The notes under the pieces: model-generated
What the model was told of the DNA's origin: nothing
Seen by the model: only the letters and a program-made list of their open reading frames with translations
Databases searched by the model: none
In this document: one piece after another, positions 40,877-49,955 of the stretch
Layout of the letters: the number at the start of each line of letters is the position of its first letter
Numbering within the stretch: the stretch's first letter is position 1
Made by a program: the position numbers and the translations under genes
Assembly (NCBI RefSeq): GCF_014180685.1
Contig: NZ_JACEHF010000001.1
Span: forward strand, 1-64,000
DNA: 64,000 nucleotides
From: Nocardioides pelophilus
GTDB lineage: Bacteria; Actinomycetota; Actinomycetes; Propionibacteriales; Nocardioidaceae
Reading direction: 5' to 3'

Positions 40877-42022
40877 ATGAAGCGTGACATCTACAACGAG
40901 GACCACGAGGCGTTCCGCGAGTCGGCACGCACCTGGATCGAGCGGTCCGTCACCCCGAACGCGGAGAAGTACATCCAGGAGAAGTCGCTGCCGCGCGAGT
41001 TCTGGCTCGAGGCCGGCGCCCAGGGCATGCTCGGCCTCGCCATCCCCGATGAGTATGGCGGCGCCGGGGCCGACGACTTCCGCTTCAACGCGGTCCTCAC
41101 CGAGGAGATGGCGAAGGTCGGCGCGTGGATGCCGACCTGCGTGGGCATCCACGCCGACATCACCGCGCCGTACATCGTCGAGCTCGGCACCGAGGAGCAG
41201 AAGCAGCGGTGGCTCCCGGGCGTGGCCGCGGGCGAGATCCTGCTCGGCATCGGCATGACCGAGCCGTCCGGTGGGTCCGACCTCGCCGCGCTGAAGACCA
41301 CCGCCGTCCGTGACGGCGACGCGTGGGTCATCAACGGCTCGAAGACCTTCATCACCAACGGCTACTCCGGCGACCTGATCATCACCGCCGCGCGCACCGA
41401 CCCGGAGAAGGGCCCGAAGGGCATCACCTTGTTCGCGCTCGAGGCGACCATGGAGGGCTTCGGTCGCGGCCGCAAGCTCGACAAGGTCGGCATGGAGGAG
41501 TCCGACACCTCCGAGCTGTTCTTCGAGAACGTGCGGGTGACCGACGCCGAGATCGTCGGCGAGCTCAACATGGGCTTCGTCCACATGATGCAGAAGCTGC
41601 CGCAGGAGCGGATCGCCTGTGCCATCGCCAACACCCACCACGCCAAGCAGATCCTCGGCGAGACGATCCAGTACGCCAAGGACCGGCAGGCGTTCGGCCA
41701 GTCGATCGGGCGCTTCCAGCACATCAAGTTCCTGCTCGCCGAGCTGGTCACCCAGGTCGAGGTGTGCGAGGCCTACATGGACAAGTGCGTGCAGGCGCAC
41801 ACCGATGGTGAGCTCACCGCGGTCGAGGCCGCCAAGGCCAAGTGGTGGTCCTCGCAGATGCAGAACGAGGTCATCGACCACTGCGTGCAGATCCACGGTG
41901 GCTACGGCTACATGAACGAGTACCGCGTTGCCCGCGCCTGGCGGGATGCCCGGGTGACCAAGATCTGGGCCGGCTCCAACGAGATCATGAAGGAGCTCAT
42001 CGGGCGCGAGCTCGGCTTCTGA
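40877..42022 (+). CDS. Acyl-CoA dehydrogenase, long-chain (FadE) type
   Basis: 381 aa. Starts MKRDIYNEDHEAFRESAR; LGLAIPDEYGGAGADDFRF, GIGMTEPSGGSDLAALKT (FAD loop), FITNGYSGDLIITAA, KDRQAFGQSIGRFQ, IHGGYGYMNEYRVAR and C-terminal IWAGSNEIMKELIGREL. As in the enzyme at 23251, the C-terminal MCAD Glu is absent, and LPQERIACAIA supplies the LCAD-type Glu. The two are likely paralogues. It is a stand-alone gene without the island's operator, so perhaps a housekeeping beta-oxidation enzyme. Confidence 0.94.
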   Translation: MKRDIYNEDHEAFRESARTWIERSVTPNAEKYIQEKSLPREFWLEAGAQGMLGLAIPDEYGGAGADDFRFNAVLTEEMAKVGAWMPTCVGIHADITAPYIVELGTEEQKQRWLPGVAAGEILLGIGMTEPSGGSDLAALKTTAVRDGDAWVINGSKTFITNGYSGDLIITAARTDPEKGPKGITLFALEATMEGFGRGRKLDKVGMEESDTSELFFENVRVTDAEIVGELNMGFVHMMQKLPQERIACAIANTHHAKQILGETIQYAKDRQAFGQSIGRFQHIKFLLAELVTQVEVCEAYMDKCVQAHTDGELTAVEAAKAKWWSSQMQNEVIDHCVQIHGGYGYMNEYRVARAWRDARVTKIWAGSNEIMKELIGRELGF

Positions 42023-42070
42023 AACTTCGTCGCCCTCGCCCCGCGCCGCAAACCCCGCCACGCGAGCCTG

Positions 42071-42098
42071 TGAACCGCCCCGGTGTGTCCGGAGACTG
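42071..42098. repeat. Solitary IS3/IS6110-type terminal inverted repeat
   Basis: The 28 bases starting TGAACCGCCCCGG and ending TGTCCGGAGACTG match the published IS6110 terminal repeat, as I recall it, at about 25 of 28 positions. No matching second end or transposase is nearby, so it is a remnant of an IS3-family element. Confidence 0.6.
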
Positions 42099-42106
42099 CT
42101 ACTAGC

Positions 42107-42270
42107 CGGTGGCGCCGACCTCAAATCCGTGATGGACCCGCATGGGCCACTCCCAAATCCAAACCACGCAGAAATTCCTGCACACCCTTGCCCGACACGA
42201 CCGACCAACGCAACCTCGACGCCCTCACCCGCATCCAGAAGAAAGGACCCGTGACTCAGGTATGCACACC
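42107..42270 (+). pseudogene. Tyrosine recombinase/integrase C-terminal remnant, frameshifted
   Basis: Read across frames, the sequence gives GGADLKSVMD, then MGHSQIQTTQKFLHTL, then PDTTDQRNLDALTRIQKK. This is the C-terminus of phage-type integrases (the GHS-x-TT-Y region, with Phe at the catalytic Tyr position here). At least two frameshifts and the missing N-terminal two thirds show it is dead. It adjoins the solitary IS end. Confidence 0.7.
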
Positions 42271-42296
42271 CGCGGAACCGCAAGCATCCGGTGGTC

Positions 42297-43778
42297 TCAG
42301 TGTTGTTGTCCAGGCGGAGCCCCCGTCAGGGGCTGGAATTGCACGGGAAGGCCGTCCGCGGGCACCGGGAGCGAGGTGTTATCCCAGCGGACCCGATAGT
42401 TGTCGGGCACCGTCCAACGATAGTTCAACAGCATCTCGTGCAGGATCGCCTTGACCTCCAGGGTCCCGAAGTGCAGTCCGATGCATTTGTGAACGCCGCC
42501 GCCGAAGGGGATCCAGGCGTTTCGATGGGACTTGTCCTCCTGGCGCGCGGGGCCGAACCTGTTCGGGTCGAACGTGTCTGGCTGGGTCCAGCAGGCGTGG
42601 TCGAAGTGGTTTACTGCAGCGGCGACAGCGACCAGCGTGCCCGCAGGGACGTGGTGTCCTTGGACCTCAGTGTCTTTCACTGTCTTGCGCATCACCAACG
42701 GCACGGGGGCCACTAGGCGCAGCGTCTCCCTGATCACCAGGTCGAGGGTGGTCAGTCCTTCGAGGGCGTCGATGTCGACGGCCTTTCCGAGGGCGAGTGA
42801 CTCGCGCCGGGCGGCTTCTTGCCACTGGGGGTGTTTGGCCAGGAAGTAGGCGGCCGCGGCGGTGGTGATGGTGGAGGTGTCGTGCGCGGCCATCATGAGG
42901 AAGATCATGTGATTGATGATGTCCTCGTCGCTGAAGCTCTCGCCGTCGGCGGTGGTCGCCTGGCATAGACCAGCGAACAGGTCGTCGCCTCCTCCAGCCC
43001 GCGTCGCGGGGAGGTGCTTGTGGAAGTAGTCCTCGAGCACCCTGCGGCCCTTGACGCCGGCCCGGAAGCGGGTGCCGGGAATTGGCAGACGGACGATGGA
43101 GCTGGCCGCGCGGACGGTTGCGACGAAGGCCTCGTTGATGGCTCTCGTGTCCCCGCCGCCGCGGCCTCCCATGAACACCTCGGTGGCGATGTCCAATGTG
43201 AGGTCCTTCAGGAGCGGGTAGAGCCGCACGGGGCCGTCGCTCGACCAGGAAGCAACGCCCTCCCGTGCCTGCGGCGCGACCTGGTTCACGTAACCAGCGA
43301 GCCGGTCCCGGGTGAAGGCTTCCTGCATGATCCGGCGGTGCATGAGGTGCTCATCGAAGCTCATTAGCATCAGGCCGCGATGGAAGAACTTGTCGATCAG
43401 GAAGGTCCATCCGTCCTGGGAGAAGGCCTTGTCGGAGTTCGCGAGCACCGACTGAGTCGCCGAAGGTCCGGCCACGACCACCATTCGTGTGCCGAACGCG
43501 CCCATCCAGGAGACCGGACCGAGGCGAGCGTACCGGTCCCGACCCAACTGGGCGCCGAATCGGATGTAGTCCACCGTGTGACCCAGGAGCGGCCACCCCT
43601 TGTCGCCCTCGACCGGTCGCAGCCCGCTGCCCCGTGGTGGTTCGGCCAAGGGTCGGGTGGGCCATCGGTGCGTGAGGTCCAGTAGCACCTCGTCCACCTT
43701 CCGAGGCGCCGGGAGCATCAGGAGGGAGGAGCAGCGGTCGCGCAGCGCCTTCCGGGGCCTGAGGAGAAGCGGGCTCAC
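42297..43778 (-). CDS. Cytochrome P450
   Basis: 493 aa. I-helix oxygen-activation motif MMAAHDTSTIT, K-helix ETLRL (ExxR) and heme loop FGGGVHKCIGLHF with the axial Cys at about residue 433. The PLLGHTVDYIRFGAQLGRDRY start and overall length place it with the longer bacterial P450s. It hydroxylates a hydrophobic substrate using ferredoxin electrons; the substrate is unknown. GTG 43778 has AAGGAAG upstream and overlaps the SDR stop by 4 bp (GTGA). Third gene of the P450-SDR-P450 operon. Confidence 0.94.
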   Translation of the reverse strand: MSPLLLRPRKALRDRCSSLLMLPAPRKVDEVLLDLTHRWPTRPLAEPPRGSGLRPVEGDKGWPLLGHTVDYIRFGAQLGRDRYARLGPVSWMGAFGTRMVVVAGPSATQSVLANSDKAFSQDGWTFLIDKFFHRGLMLMSFDEHLMHRRIMQEAFTRDRLAGYVNQVAPQAREGVASWSSDGPVRLYPLLKDLTLDIATEVFMGGRGGGDTRAINEAFVATVRAASSIVRLPIPGTRFRAGVKGRRVLEDYFHKHLPATRAGGGDDLFAGLCQATTADGESFSDEDIINHMIFLMMAAHDTSTITTAAAAYFLAKHPQWQEAARRESLALGKAVDIDALEGLTTLDLVIRETLRLVAPVPLVMRKTVKDTEVQGHHVPAGTLVAVAAAVNHFDHACWTQPDTFDPNRFGPARQEDKSHRNAWIPFGGGVHKCIGLHFGTLEVKAILHEMLLNYRWTVPDNYRVRWDNTSLPVPADGLPVQFQPLTGAPPGQQH

Positions 43779-44563
43779 GGGATCTTCCTTTGTGATCGGG
43801 TTGCTCTCAGGACTTCCGGGCGCGGTTTTCGTAGGCCATGCGCTCGGCTTGGTCGGCGGAGACCAGATGTTCCTGACCGAGACCCGGTGAGGTAGGCACG
43901 GGGTCGCGGTCTCTGCAGGAGCGAGGCGATTGCGTCGGCGACCTCTTCGGGCTCGGCGTTGCGTAGACCTCTCGGTCCGGCGATTCCGGTGACCAGCGTC
44001 GATGGTGGTGACGGGGGTAGCACCAACGAGACCTCGACGCCGCTGGTGCGGTGCTCGAGGCGGACCGCTTCGGTGAAGCCGATCACCGCCGCCTTGGTCG
44101 CGCAGTAGGTGGCGGCTCCGGGAACGAACGTTTCGCCGGCCATCGACGCAACGTTGATGATGTGGCCGCCATGTCGCGGCAACATCGACTCCAATGCGAG
44201 CTTCGTGCCCGTGATGACACCGTGAACGTTGATGTCGACCATGCGGCGAGCCACGTCGTCGGGTTCCTCCAGGGTTGGTCCGACGGGCATGATCGCGGCG
44301 TTGTTGATCAGCGCGTACGGCGTTCCGAGTCGGTCGGTCACCGTCGCGTAGAACGCACGGAACGACGCCGGGTCCGTCACGTCCAACCTGGCGGCGACCT
44401 CAATCCCGAGCTCGTCGGCCGCTGTGAGCACCCGCGACTCGTCGATGTCGCCGATGCTCACCTTGGCGCCGAGCGCGATGAGTCTCTTGGCGGTGGCGTA
44501 TCCGATGCCCCGTCCGCCGCCGGTGATGATGACAACCCGGTCGCGAAGTGATGTGGCTGTCAC
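43775..44563 (-). CDS. SDR-family oxidoreductase, C-terminus probably frameshifted
   Basis: 262 aa as read. VVIITGGGRGIGYATAKRLI, SIGDIDESRV, LINNAAIMPVGPTLEEP, HIINVASMAGETFVPGAATY and the catalytic YCATK identify a classical SDR. After LLQRPRPR the frame continues into a basic, Ser-rich tail unlike SDR C-termini, while another frame over the same DNA reads GQEHLVSADQAERMAYENRA and stops at 43807, like genuine SDR ends. A deletion with frameshift near 43895 is likely. GTG 44563 has GAGAGGAAA upstream and overlaps the P450 stop (GTGA). Confidence 0.83.
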   Translation of the reverse strand: MTATSLRDRVVIITGGGRGIGYATAKRLIALGAKVSIGDIDESRVLTAADELGIEVAARLDVTDPASFRAFYATVTDRLGTPYALINNAAIMPVGPTLEEPDDVARRMVDINVHGVITGTKLALESMLPRHGGHIINVASMAGETFVPGAATYCATKAAVIGFTEAVRLEHRTSGVEVSLVLPPSPPSTLVTGIAGPRGLRNAEPEEVADAIASLLQRPRPRAYLTGSRSGTSGLRRPSRAHGLRKPRPEVLRATRSQRKIP

Positions 44564-45771
44564 CGATTTCCTCTCGCGGACGCATCGACGGGAGTCCTGG
44601 TCCAAGTGATGGGGATTGAGGCGTAGCCGCGGACCGGCCCCGAGCGGAGCCGGGTCGCGGCAGCGAGGTCGACGTCCCAGTCAGGCCATCGACGCAGAAT
44701 GGTGGCGAGCGCGGCCGCGGCTTCCATGCGGGCAAGGGCTGCGCCCAGGCAGAAGTGGATCCCACGACCGAAGGCGACCTGGTGGTCCGGCTTGCGGTCG
44801 ATGTCGAACACGTCGGCTGAGGGGAAGGCGCGTTCGTCGCGGTTGGCCGAGCCAAACAGCAGAAGCACGGTCGCTCCTTCGATCATGGTCTGCCCGTGCA
44901 GCCTCACCTCGCGGGTGAGGGTTCGGGAAAGGCCCTGGACGGGAGAGTCGTAGCGCAGCAGCTCCTCGACCGCCGGAGCGATGAGGGTTGCGTCCTCGGC
45001 CATCCTGCGACGGGCCTCGGGATGCTCTGCGAGGACGACAGCACTGTTGCCCAGCAGGTTGGTGGTCGTCTCATGACCGGCCACCAGCAAGAGCAGGCAG
45101 AAGCCGAGGAGCTCCTCTTCAGTGAGCCGCTCGCCGTTGACCTCGGCCTGAACAAGCGCAGAGATCAAGTCCTCACGTGGTCTCCTGCGTCGATCGGTCA
45201 GGAACTCGGCGAAGTAGTCATACAGCGAAGCGGCGGCCGCGAGCCCCGGGCCGGCCATGTCGAGCAACGGGTTGGCCTGGACCAGCGTGCTGGACCAGAT
45301 CCGGAACTGGTCGCGGTCGGATCGCGGCACGCCGAGGAGATCGGCGATCACCATGGCCGGCAGCGGCCCGGCGAAGTCCTGGACGAAGTCGCACCCTGCC
45401 AGGTCCGCGAACGGCTCCACCAGCTCGTCGGCGGCCTCGTGAACCGTTGCGGCCAGGCCGGCGATCCGGCGGGCGGTGAAGACTCTGCTGACCAGCGACC
45501 GCATCTCAGTGTGCCGGGGCGGGTCCATCATGATCATCATCGGCAAGAACAACTCGGTCATGTCCACCGCCGAGCGCGTGGGGAAGATCCCGCGGGCCGA
45601 TGAGTAGGTCCCCACATCGAGCAGGGCTGCCTCGACGTCGCTGTACCTGCTCAACACCCACGTGTTGCTGTTCTCCGCCCGGTAGAGCGGGCACCGCTCT
45701 CTCAACACCTCGTACACCGGGTACGGGTCCTGATGCACGGCTGGATCGAACGGGTCGTAGAGCTCCACCAT
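44560..45771 (-). CDS. Cytochrome P450
   Basis: 403 aa, typical soluble actinobacterial P450 length. I-helix LLLVAGHETTTNLLGN, K-helix EELLRYDSPVQ, and heme loop FGRGIHFCLGAALARME with axial Cys near residue 341. It starts at ATG 45771 and is first in the operon with the SDR and a second P450. The divergent TetR-MMPL pair shares its promoter region, so the oxidations may serve synthesis or modification of a molecule exported by MMPL. Substrate unknown. Confidence 0.95.
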   Translation of the reverse strand: MVELYDPFDPAVHQDPYPVYEVLRERCPLYRAENSNTWVLSRYSDVEAALLDVGTYSSARGIFPTRSAVDMTELFLPMMIMMDPPRHTEMRSLVSRVFTARRIAGLAATVHEAADELVEPFADLAGCDFVQDFAGPLPAMVIADLLGVPRSDRDQFRIWSSTLVQANPLLDMAGPGLAAAASLYDYFAEFLTDRRRRPREDLISALVQAEVNGERLTEEELLGFCLLLLVAGHETTTNLLGNSAVVLAEHPEARRRMAEDATLIAPAVEELLRYDSPVQGLSRTLTREVRLHGQTMIEGATVLLLFGSANRDERAFPSADVFDIDRKPDHQVAFGRGIHFCLGAALARMEAAAALATILRRWPDWDVDLAAATRLRSGPVRGYASIPITWTRTPVDASARGNR

Positions 45772-45814
45772 GGCTGGGCCCCTTCCGCGAGCGCCGGATG
45801 GTATTGGACCACGG

Positions 45815-45864
45815 AGTTAGACTGTTAGTCTAGACTCACAGGTTATAGCCTCACGGGTTATAGC
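45815..45864. promoter_or_regulatory. Operator region between P450 operon and TetR-MMPL
   Basis: Contains the perfect palindrome AGTCTAGACT (45827-45836), part of a larger imperfect inverted repeat GAGTTAGACT...AGTCTAGACTC. Two direct repeats GGTTATAGC (45841-45849 and 45856-45864) lie between it and the TetR start. It is the likely binding site of the adjacent TetR regulator. Confidence 0.6.
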
Positions 45865-45878
45865 GACAGGAGACCGCC

Positions 45879-46481
45879 GTGCGCCGTGTTCCCGCCCAGA
45901 TCGCCGCTCGACTGCCGGCCGCTGCCGAACTGTTCGCAGATCGCGGCCTTGAGGACACCAAGGTCGAGGACATCGCCTCCGCAACCGGAGTGCCGAAGGC
46001 GACGCTCTACTACTACTTCGCGGGCAAGGAAGAGATCCTGGCGTTCCTTTTCCAAGACGCGCTTCAACAGATGGCCGACGAGGTCACCATGGCAGTGCAG
46101 GCACCGGACTCGGCGGCGACCCGGTTGACCGCGGTCGTCCAAGCGCAGTTGCGGGTAATGGCTGATCAGCCCGCTGTGTGCCGAGCCCTCGTGGGAAACC
46201 TCGGCCGGGCCGGTCGCATCCCCGAGATCGCAACCGCCATCACCGAGGCCTACTACACACCGGTGCAACATCTTCTCGAGGAGGGCGTACGCGACGGGTC
46301 GCTCCGAGCGACCGAGGACCCTGTCACGACAGCGATGGTCTTGTTCGGCGCCGTCACCATGAGTGCCCTGTCATACCTAGCCACTGACCGGCCACTCAGC
46401 CCCGAGAGTTTGAGCCCCTCCATCCTCACCGTGGTCCTCGACGGGCTCCTACCCCCCGATTCGGCCCCACAAGAGTCCTGA
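45879..46481 (+). CDS. TetR/AcrR family regulator
   Basis: 200 aa. The N-terminal HTH (RLPAAAELFADRGLEDTKVE, IASATGVPKATLYYYFAGKE) is a classical TetR domain; the C-terminal half is helical. GTG 45879 follows ACAGGAGA. The stop TGA overlaps the MMPL ATG by one base, so regulator and transporter are co-translated. It probably represses both itself/MMPL and the divergent P450 operon through the palindrome at 45827. Confidence 0.94.
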   Translation: MRRVPAQIAARLPAAAELFADRGLEDTKVEDIASATGVPKATLYYYFAGKEEILAFLFQDALQQMADEVTMAVQAPDSAATRLTAVVQAQLRVMADQPAVCRALVGNLGRAGRIPEIATAITEAYYTPVQHLLEEGVRDGSLRATEDPVTTAMVLFGAVTMSALSYLATDRPLSPESLSPSILTVVLDGLLPPDSAPQES

Positions 46482-49400
46482 TGAGACCGCAACGCGGTTC
46501 AAGCCAACGCAAGACCTGGACAGCCGCCGCACCGGGCCGCCTGGCCCGACTCTGCTCAGCCGGAATTCGCTTCCCGCGGCTGGTGGTCCTCGGCTGGCTG
46601 ATCGCGGCTGTCGCAGTAACGGTTGCGGTGCCATCGCTCCCGTCGGTGGTGGAGCGCAGCGGTTCGGCGTTTCTGCCGGAGGACGCCCCCACGCTGAACA
46701 CGTTGCATCGGATGGATGAGGCGTTCGGGTCGGGGCGCACCGAATCGTTCGTCTACGTCGTGTTCAGCAATAGCGACGGTCTGCGCGCGGCTGATGTCCG
46801 GGCCTACCGGGAGCTGGTGCGGGCGCTGCATGCGGACGAGGAGCGGGTCTCTGACGTGCAGCACTTCGTCGGCAACAAGGACGCTCGGCGACAGTTGGTC
46901 AGCGACGACGGCGAGGCCGCCTACATGGTGGTCGGGTTGACCAGTGGCGTGGGATCACCGGGCTCGGAGCGAGACGTGCACTGGCTGCGGGACGAGGTCG
47001 CCCAGCTGTCGGTGCCGCCTGGCACCGCCACGAACGTGACTGGTGACCCGGCGATGATCACGGACCTGACGACGGAGGTCAATGCCGCTTCGGTGAGGAT
47101 CACTGTGATCTCGGCTCTGCTGCTGATCATGATCCTGCTGATCATCTACCGCCGGCTCACCACCGTGCTGATCACCGTGGTGACGATCGGGGTGGCGCTG
47201 GCCTGCGCTCGCGGGGTGCTCGCCTGGGCGGGTGAGCAGGGCCTGGCGCTGTCGACCTACACCGATGCGTTCGTCACCGCGATCGTGCTGGGCGCCGGCA
47301 CCGACTACTGCGTGTTTCTGATCAGCCGGTTCCGGGAGGCCTACGGACGAACAGACGACCCCCTGGCAGCAGTTCAGGAGTCCGCCACCAAGGTGGGCCC
47401 AGCGTTGCTGGCCTCGGCCGGGACCGTCATCGTGGCCGCCTCGTGCCTGGGGTTCACCAAGCTCGCGATCTTCTCCACCACCGGTCCCCCGATGGCGATC
47501 TGTGTCGCGGTCACCGTCGCGGTGAGCCTGACCTTCACGCCTGCGTTGATGGTCTGGTTCGGGCCACGGATCGGTCCCGCGCGGGCGCCGGCGCCGACCT
47601 CAGCGTGGTCCCGGGTCGGCCAGTTGGTGGCGCGGCGACCCGCTCGCGTGCTCCTGGTCGGCACTGCTGTGCTGGTGGCGCTGGCCGCGTTCTTGCCCAC
47701 CATGGTGATCTCCTATGACCAGCGCAACTCCCAGCCCGAGGGCACGCCGAGCAACCAAGGGCTGGAGGTGTTGGAGGAGCACTACCCCCGCAACGAGACC
47801 CTGCCCGACTACCTGCTGGTGGAATCGCCCCGGGACATGCGCAACCCCAAGGATCTGGCCGTGCTCAACGAGCTCAGCCGCCAAGTAGCCAAGGTAGACG
47901 GGGTCACGGGGGTGCGCAGCATCACCCAGCCCGCCGGGAAGCCGCTCAAGCCGGCCTCGATCGCCCGGCAGCTCAAGAGATTCGCCGACGGGCTCGGCCG
48001 TGCCAGCGACGGTCTGGAGGAAGGACAACCCGGGCTGGAACGTCTCTCCTCGGGCAGCACCCAGCTGGCCGATGCGATCGACCAGGTCGCCGGCGGCGCC
48101 GACCGTGCGCGCGACGGCGTCGATAGACTGGTGGATGGAACCACCGACCTCGCCGGGGGGCTCGGTCGAGCTGCGGAGAACACGGAGGGCGCGGCACAGG
48201 GCGCACGCCGACTCCAAAGGGGCGCTGCGACCTTGGCGACAGGGCTCCAGACTGCGCACGACCAAGTCAGCGTCGCCGTGGGCGGGATAGGCATGATCGT
48301 CCAGGCGCTCAATCGGGATCTGCTCTGCACCGCTGACCCGGTCTGTCGTCGAGCGCGCGAAGGGCTAGCTGAGATCCACCGCGGCCTGAAGGACGAACTG
48401 CTTCCCGGCTTGCAGAAGGCAGCGGACGGCGCAGCACGCATCGCGAGCGGTCAAGGCCGCCTGGCCGGGGGCCTTGACCGCCTCGCGGCCGGGTTGGAGC
48501 AGGCCCAACGCGGTGCTGACCGGATCGCCGGCGGACAGCGACTCCTGCGCACCAGGCTGGGACAGATGGCCGACGGTACCTCGCAGATCGCCGACAACGC
48601 CGACGCCTTCGCGCCGGGCATCGAAGAGCTCATCGACCAGACCAGCCGGCTCACCGAGAGCTTGCGTCGCTCGGAGTCCTACCTGAACACAGTGAATCGC
48701 CAGGCCGACAGCCCAGAGGCCGGAGGCTTCTACCTGCCTGCCAATGCCCTGCGAGCCGAACGGTTCGCCTACGCGCGTGAAGTGTTCCTGAGCCCCGACG
48801 GGCGCGTGGCACGAATCCAGGTCACCGGCGACACCGACCCACTGAGCCCGGACGGGCTACGCCGCTTCGAGGAAGTGCAGGAGACGGCCGAAACCGCGCT
48901 CGACCAGACGCGCCTGGCCGATGCCACCGTCAGCGGCACCGGCGCCGCCGGTCTCGGCGCCGACCTGAACCGCTACCTGCTCGACGACGCCAAGCTCGTC
49001 CTGATGGCAGTGCTCCTGGTCGTCCTCCTCGTCCTCATCATCACCCTGAGGTCACTCGCCGCCCCCTTGTACCTGCTCGTCTCGGTGGCTCTGTCCTGCG
49101 CGGCAGCACTCGGCCTAACCACCCTGGTCTTCCAGAGCCTCCTCGGCCACGACATCCAGTTCGCCGTACCCGTGATCACCTTCGTGCTACTCGTAGCCGT
49201 CGGCGCCGACTACAACATCTTGCTGATGAGCCGCATGCGCGAGAACGGCACCACCCTGACCCGCGCCAAAGTTGCCGAAGCCGTCACCCTCACCGGCCCA
49301 GTGATCACCTCCGCAGGCATCATCTTCGCCAGCACCTTCATCGCCATCCTCACCTCACCAGTCATCACTCTCGCCCAGACCGGCTTCGCCGTCGCCACCG

Positions 49401-49543
49401 GACTGCTGCTCGACACCTTCGTGGTCCGCAGCCTCATCGTCCCCGCCTGCGCCGCACTCCTCGAGAACCACAACTGGTGGCCGGCCTCCGCGACCCGGCG
49501 CCGCGGATCAACCACGACGGCACCATCCCCTGCAGCGTCCTGA
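46481..49543 (+). CDS. MMPL-family RND transporter
   Basis: A 1020-aa inner-membrane transporter. The first membrane segment (LVVLGWLIAAVAVTVAVPSL) is followed by a porter loop (SAFLPEDAPTLNTL), a first block of membrane helices about residues 205-420 with GAGTDYCVFLISRFREA (energy-coupling Asp/Tyr motif), and a large loop about 500-760 of coiled-coil-like repeats (LADAIDQVAGGADRARDGVD). A second helix block follows with VGADYNILLMSRMREN. MmpL proteins export lipids or siderophores to the cell surface. The extended coiled loop recalls the MmpL subgroup with a large second periplasmic domain. Confidence 0.94.
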   Translation: MRPQRGSSQRKTWTAAAPGRLARLCSAGIRFPRLVVLGWLIAAVAVTVAVPSLPSVVERSGSAFLPEDAPTLNTLHRMDEAFGSGRTESFVYVVFSNSDGLRAADVRAYRELVRALHADEERVSDVQHFVGNKDARRQLVSDDGEAAYMVVGLTSGVGSPGSERDVHWLRDEVAQLSVPPGTATNVTGDPAMITDLTTEVNAASVRITVISALLLIMILLIIYRRLTTVLITVVTIGVALACARGVLAWAGEQGLALSTYTDAFVTAIVLGAGTDYCVFLISRFREAYGRTDDPLAAVQESATKVGPALLASAGTVIVAASCLGFTKLAIFSTTGPPMAICVAVTVAVSLTFTPALMVWFGPRIGPARAPAPTSAWSRVGQLVARRPARVLLVGTAVLVALAAFLPTMVISYDQRNSQPEGTPSNQGLEVLEEHYPRNETLPDYLLVESPRDMRNPKDLAVLNELSRQVAKVDGVTGVRSITQPAGKPLKPASIARQLKRFADGLGRASDGLEEGQPGLERLSSGSTQLADAIDQVAGGADRARDGVDRLVDGTTDLAGGLGRAAENTEGAAQGARRLQRGAATLATGLQTAHDQVSVAVGGIGMIVQALNRDLLCTADPVCRRAREGLAEIHRGLKDELLPGLQKAADGAARIASGQGRLAGGLDRLAAGLEQAQRGADRIAGGQRLLRTRLGQMADGTSQIADNADAFAPGIEELIDQTSRLTESLRRSESYLNTVNRQADSPEAGGFYLPANALRAERFAYAREVFLSPDGRVARIQVTGDTDPLSPDGLRRFEEVQETAETALDQTRLADATVSGTGAAGLGADLNRYLLDDAKLVLMAVLLVVLLVLIITLRSLAAPLYLLVSVALSCAAALGLTTLVFQSLLGHDIQFAVPVITFVLLVAVGADYNILLMSRMRENGTTLTRAKVAEAVTLTGPVITSAGIIFASTFIAILTSPVITLAQTGFAVATGLLLDTFVVRSLIVPACAALLENHNWWPASATRRRGSTTTAPSPAAS

Positions 49544-49955
49544 CCCCGGCCCGAAGCCCGAGCCCGGCACTTCCGGGTAGTCGAGCACGACTGCGACAAG
49601 AGAGGTTCTTCAAACTGATCGGGATGAGACGTCGTCGCCGGCTCCAGCCCGGGTGGAACACCAGAACGAGGAGGTCCCATCGCGAGGCGGACCTGTCATG
49701 AGCCACAGCGAGGGGCGCAGTCCCCGCGGTGGGCATGCTTCTGATCAAGCCATTGCTGTGGGCCAGGGTCGGCGCCGGCATCCACCCGGCATCCGCTGGA
49801 CAGGTCCGGGCCTTGACACCCCGAGGGATCAGGCGATTCAGGAGTCACAACGAGCGCCGAGTGACCGGCGCAAACCTGTCAGCCAGCGCCAGGCCAGCCA
49901 CGTTGAAGACCTACATGCGGTTCAGTGGCTGACATAGACAATCTTGTCGAGATTT
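49544..49955. other. Intergenic stretch, no supported gene
   Basis: 412 bp between the MMPL stop and the end of the leftward TetR gene. Short frames exist but none has a ribosome binding site or recognisable sequence. Possibly decayed DNA. Confidence 0.5.

Noticed and set aside
49698-49937. Short plus-strand frames after the MMPL gene
   Set aside because: No Shine-Dalgarno, low-quality composition, no family resemblance; treated as intergenic.
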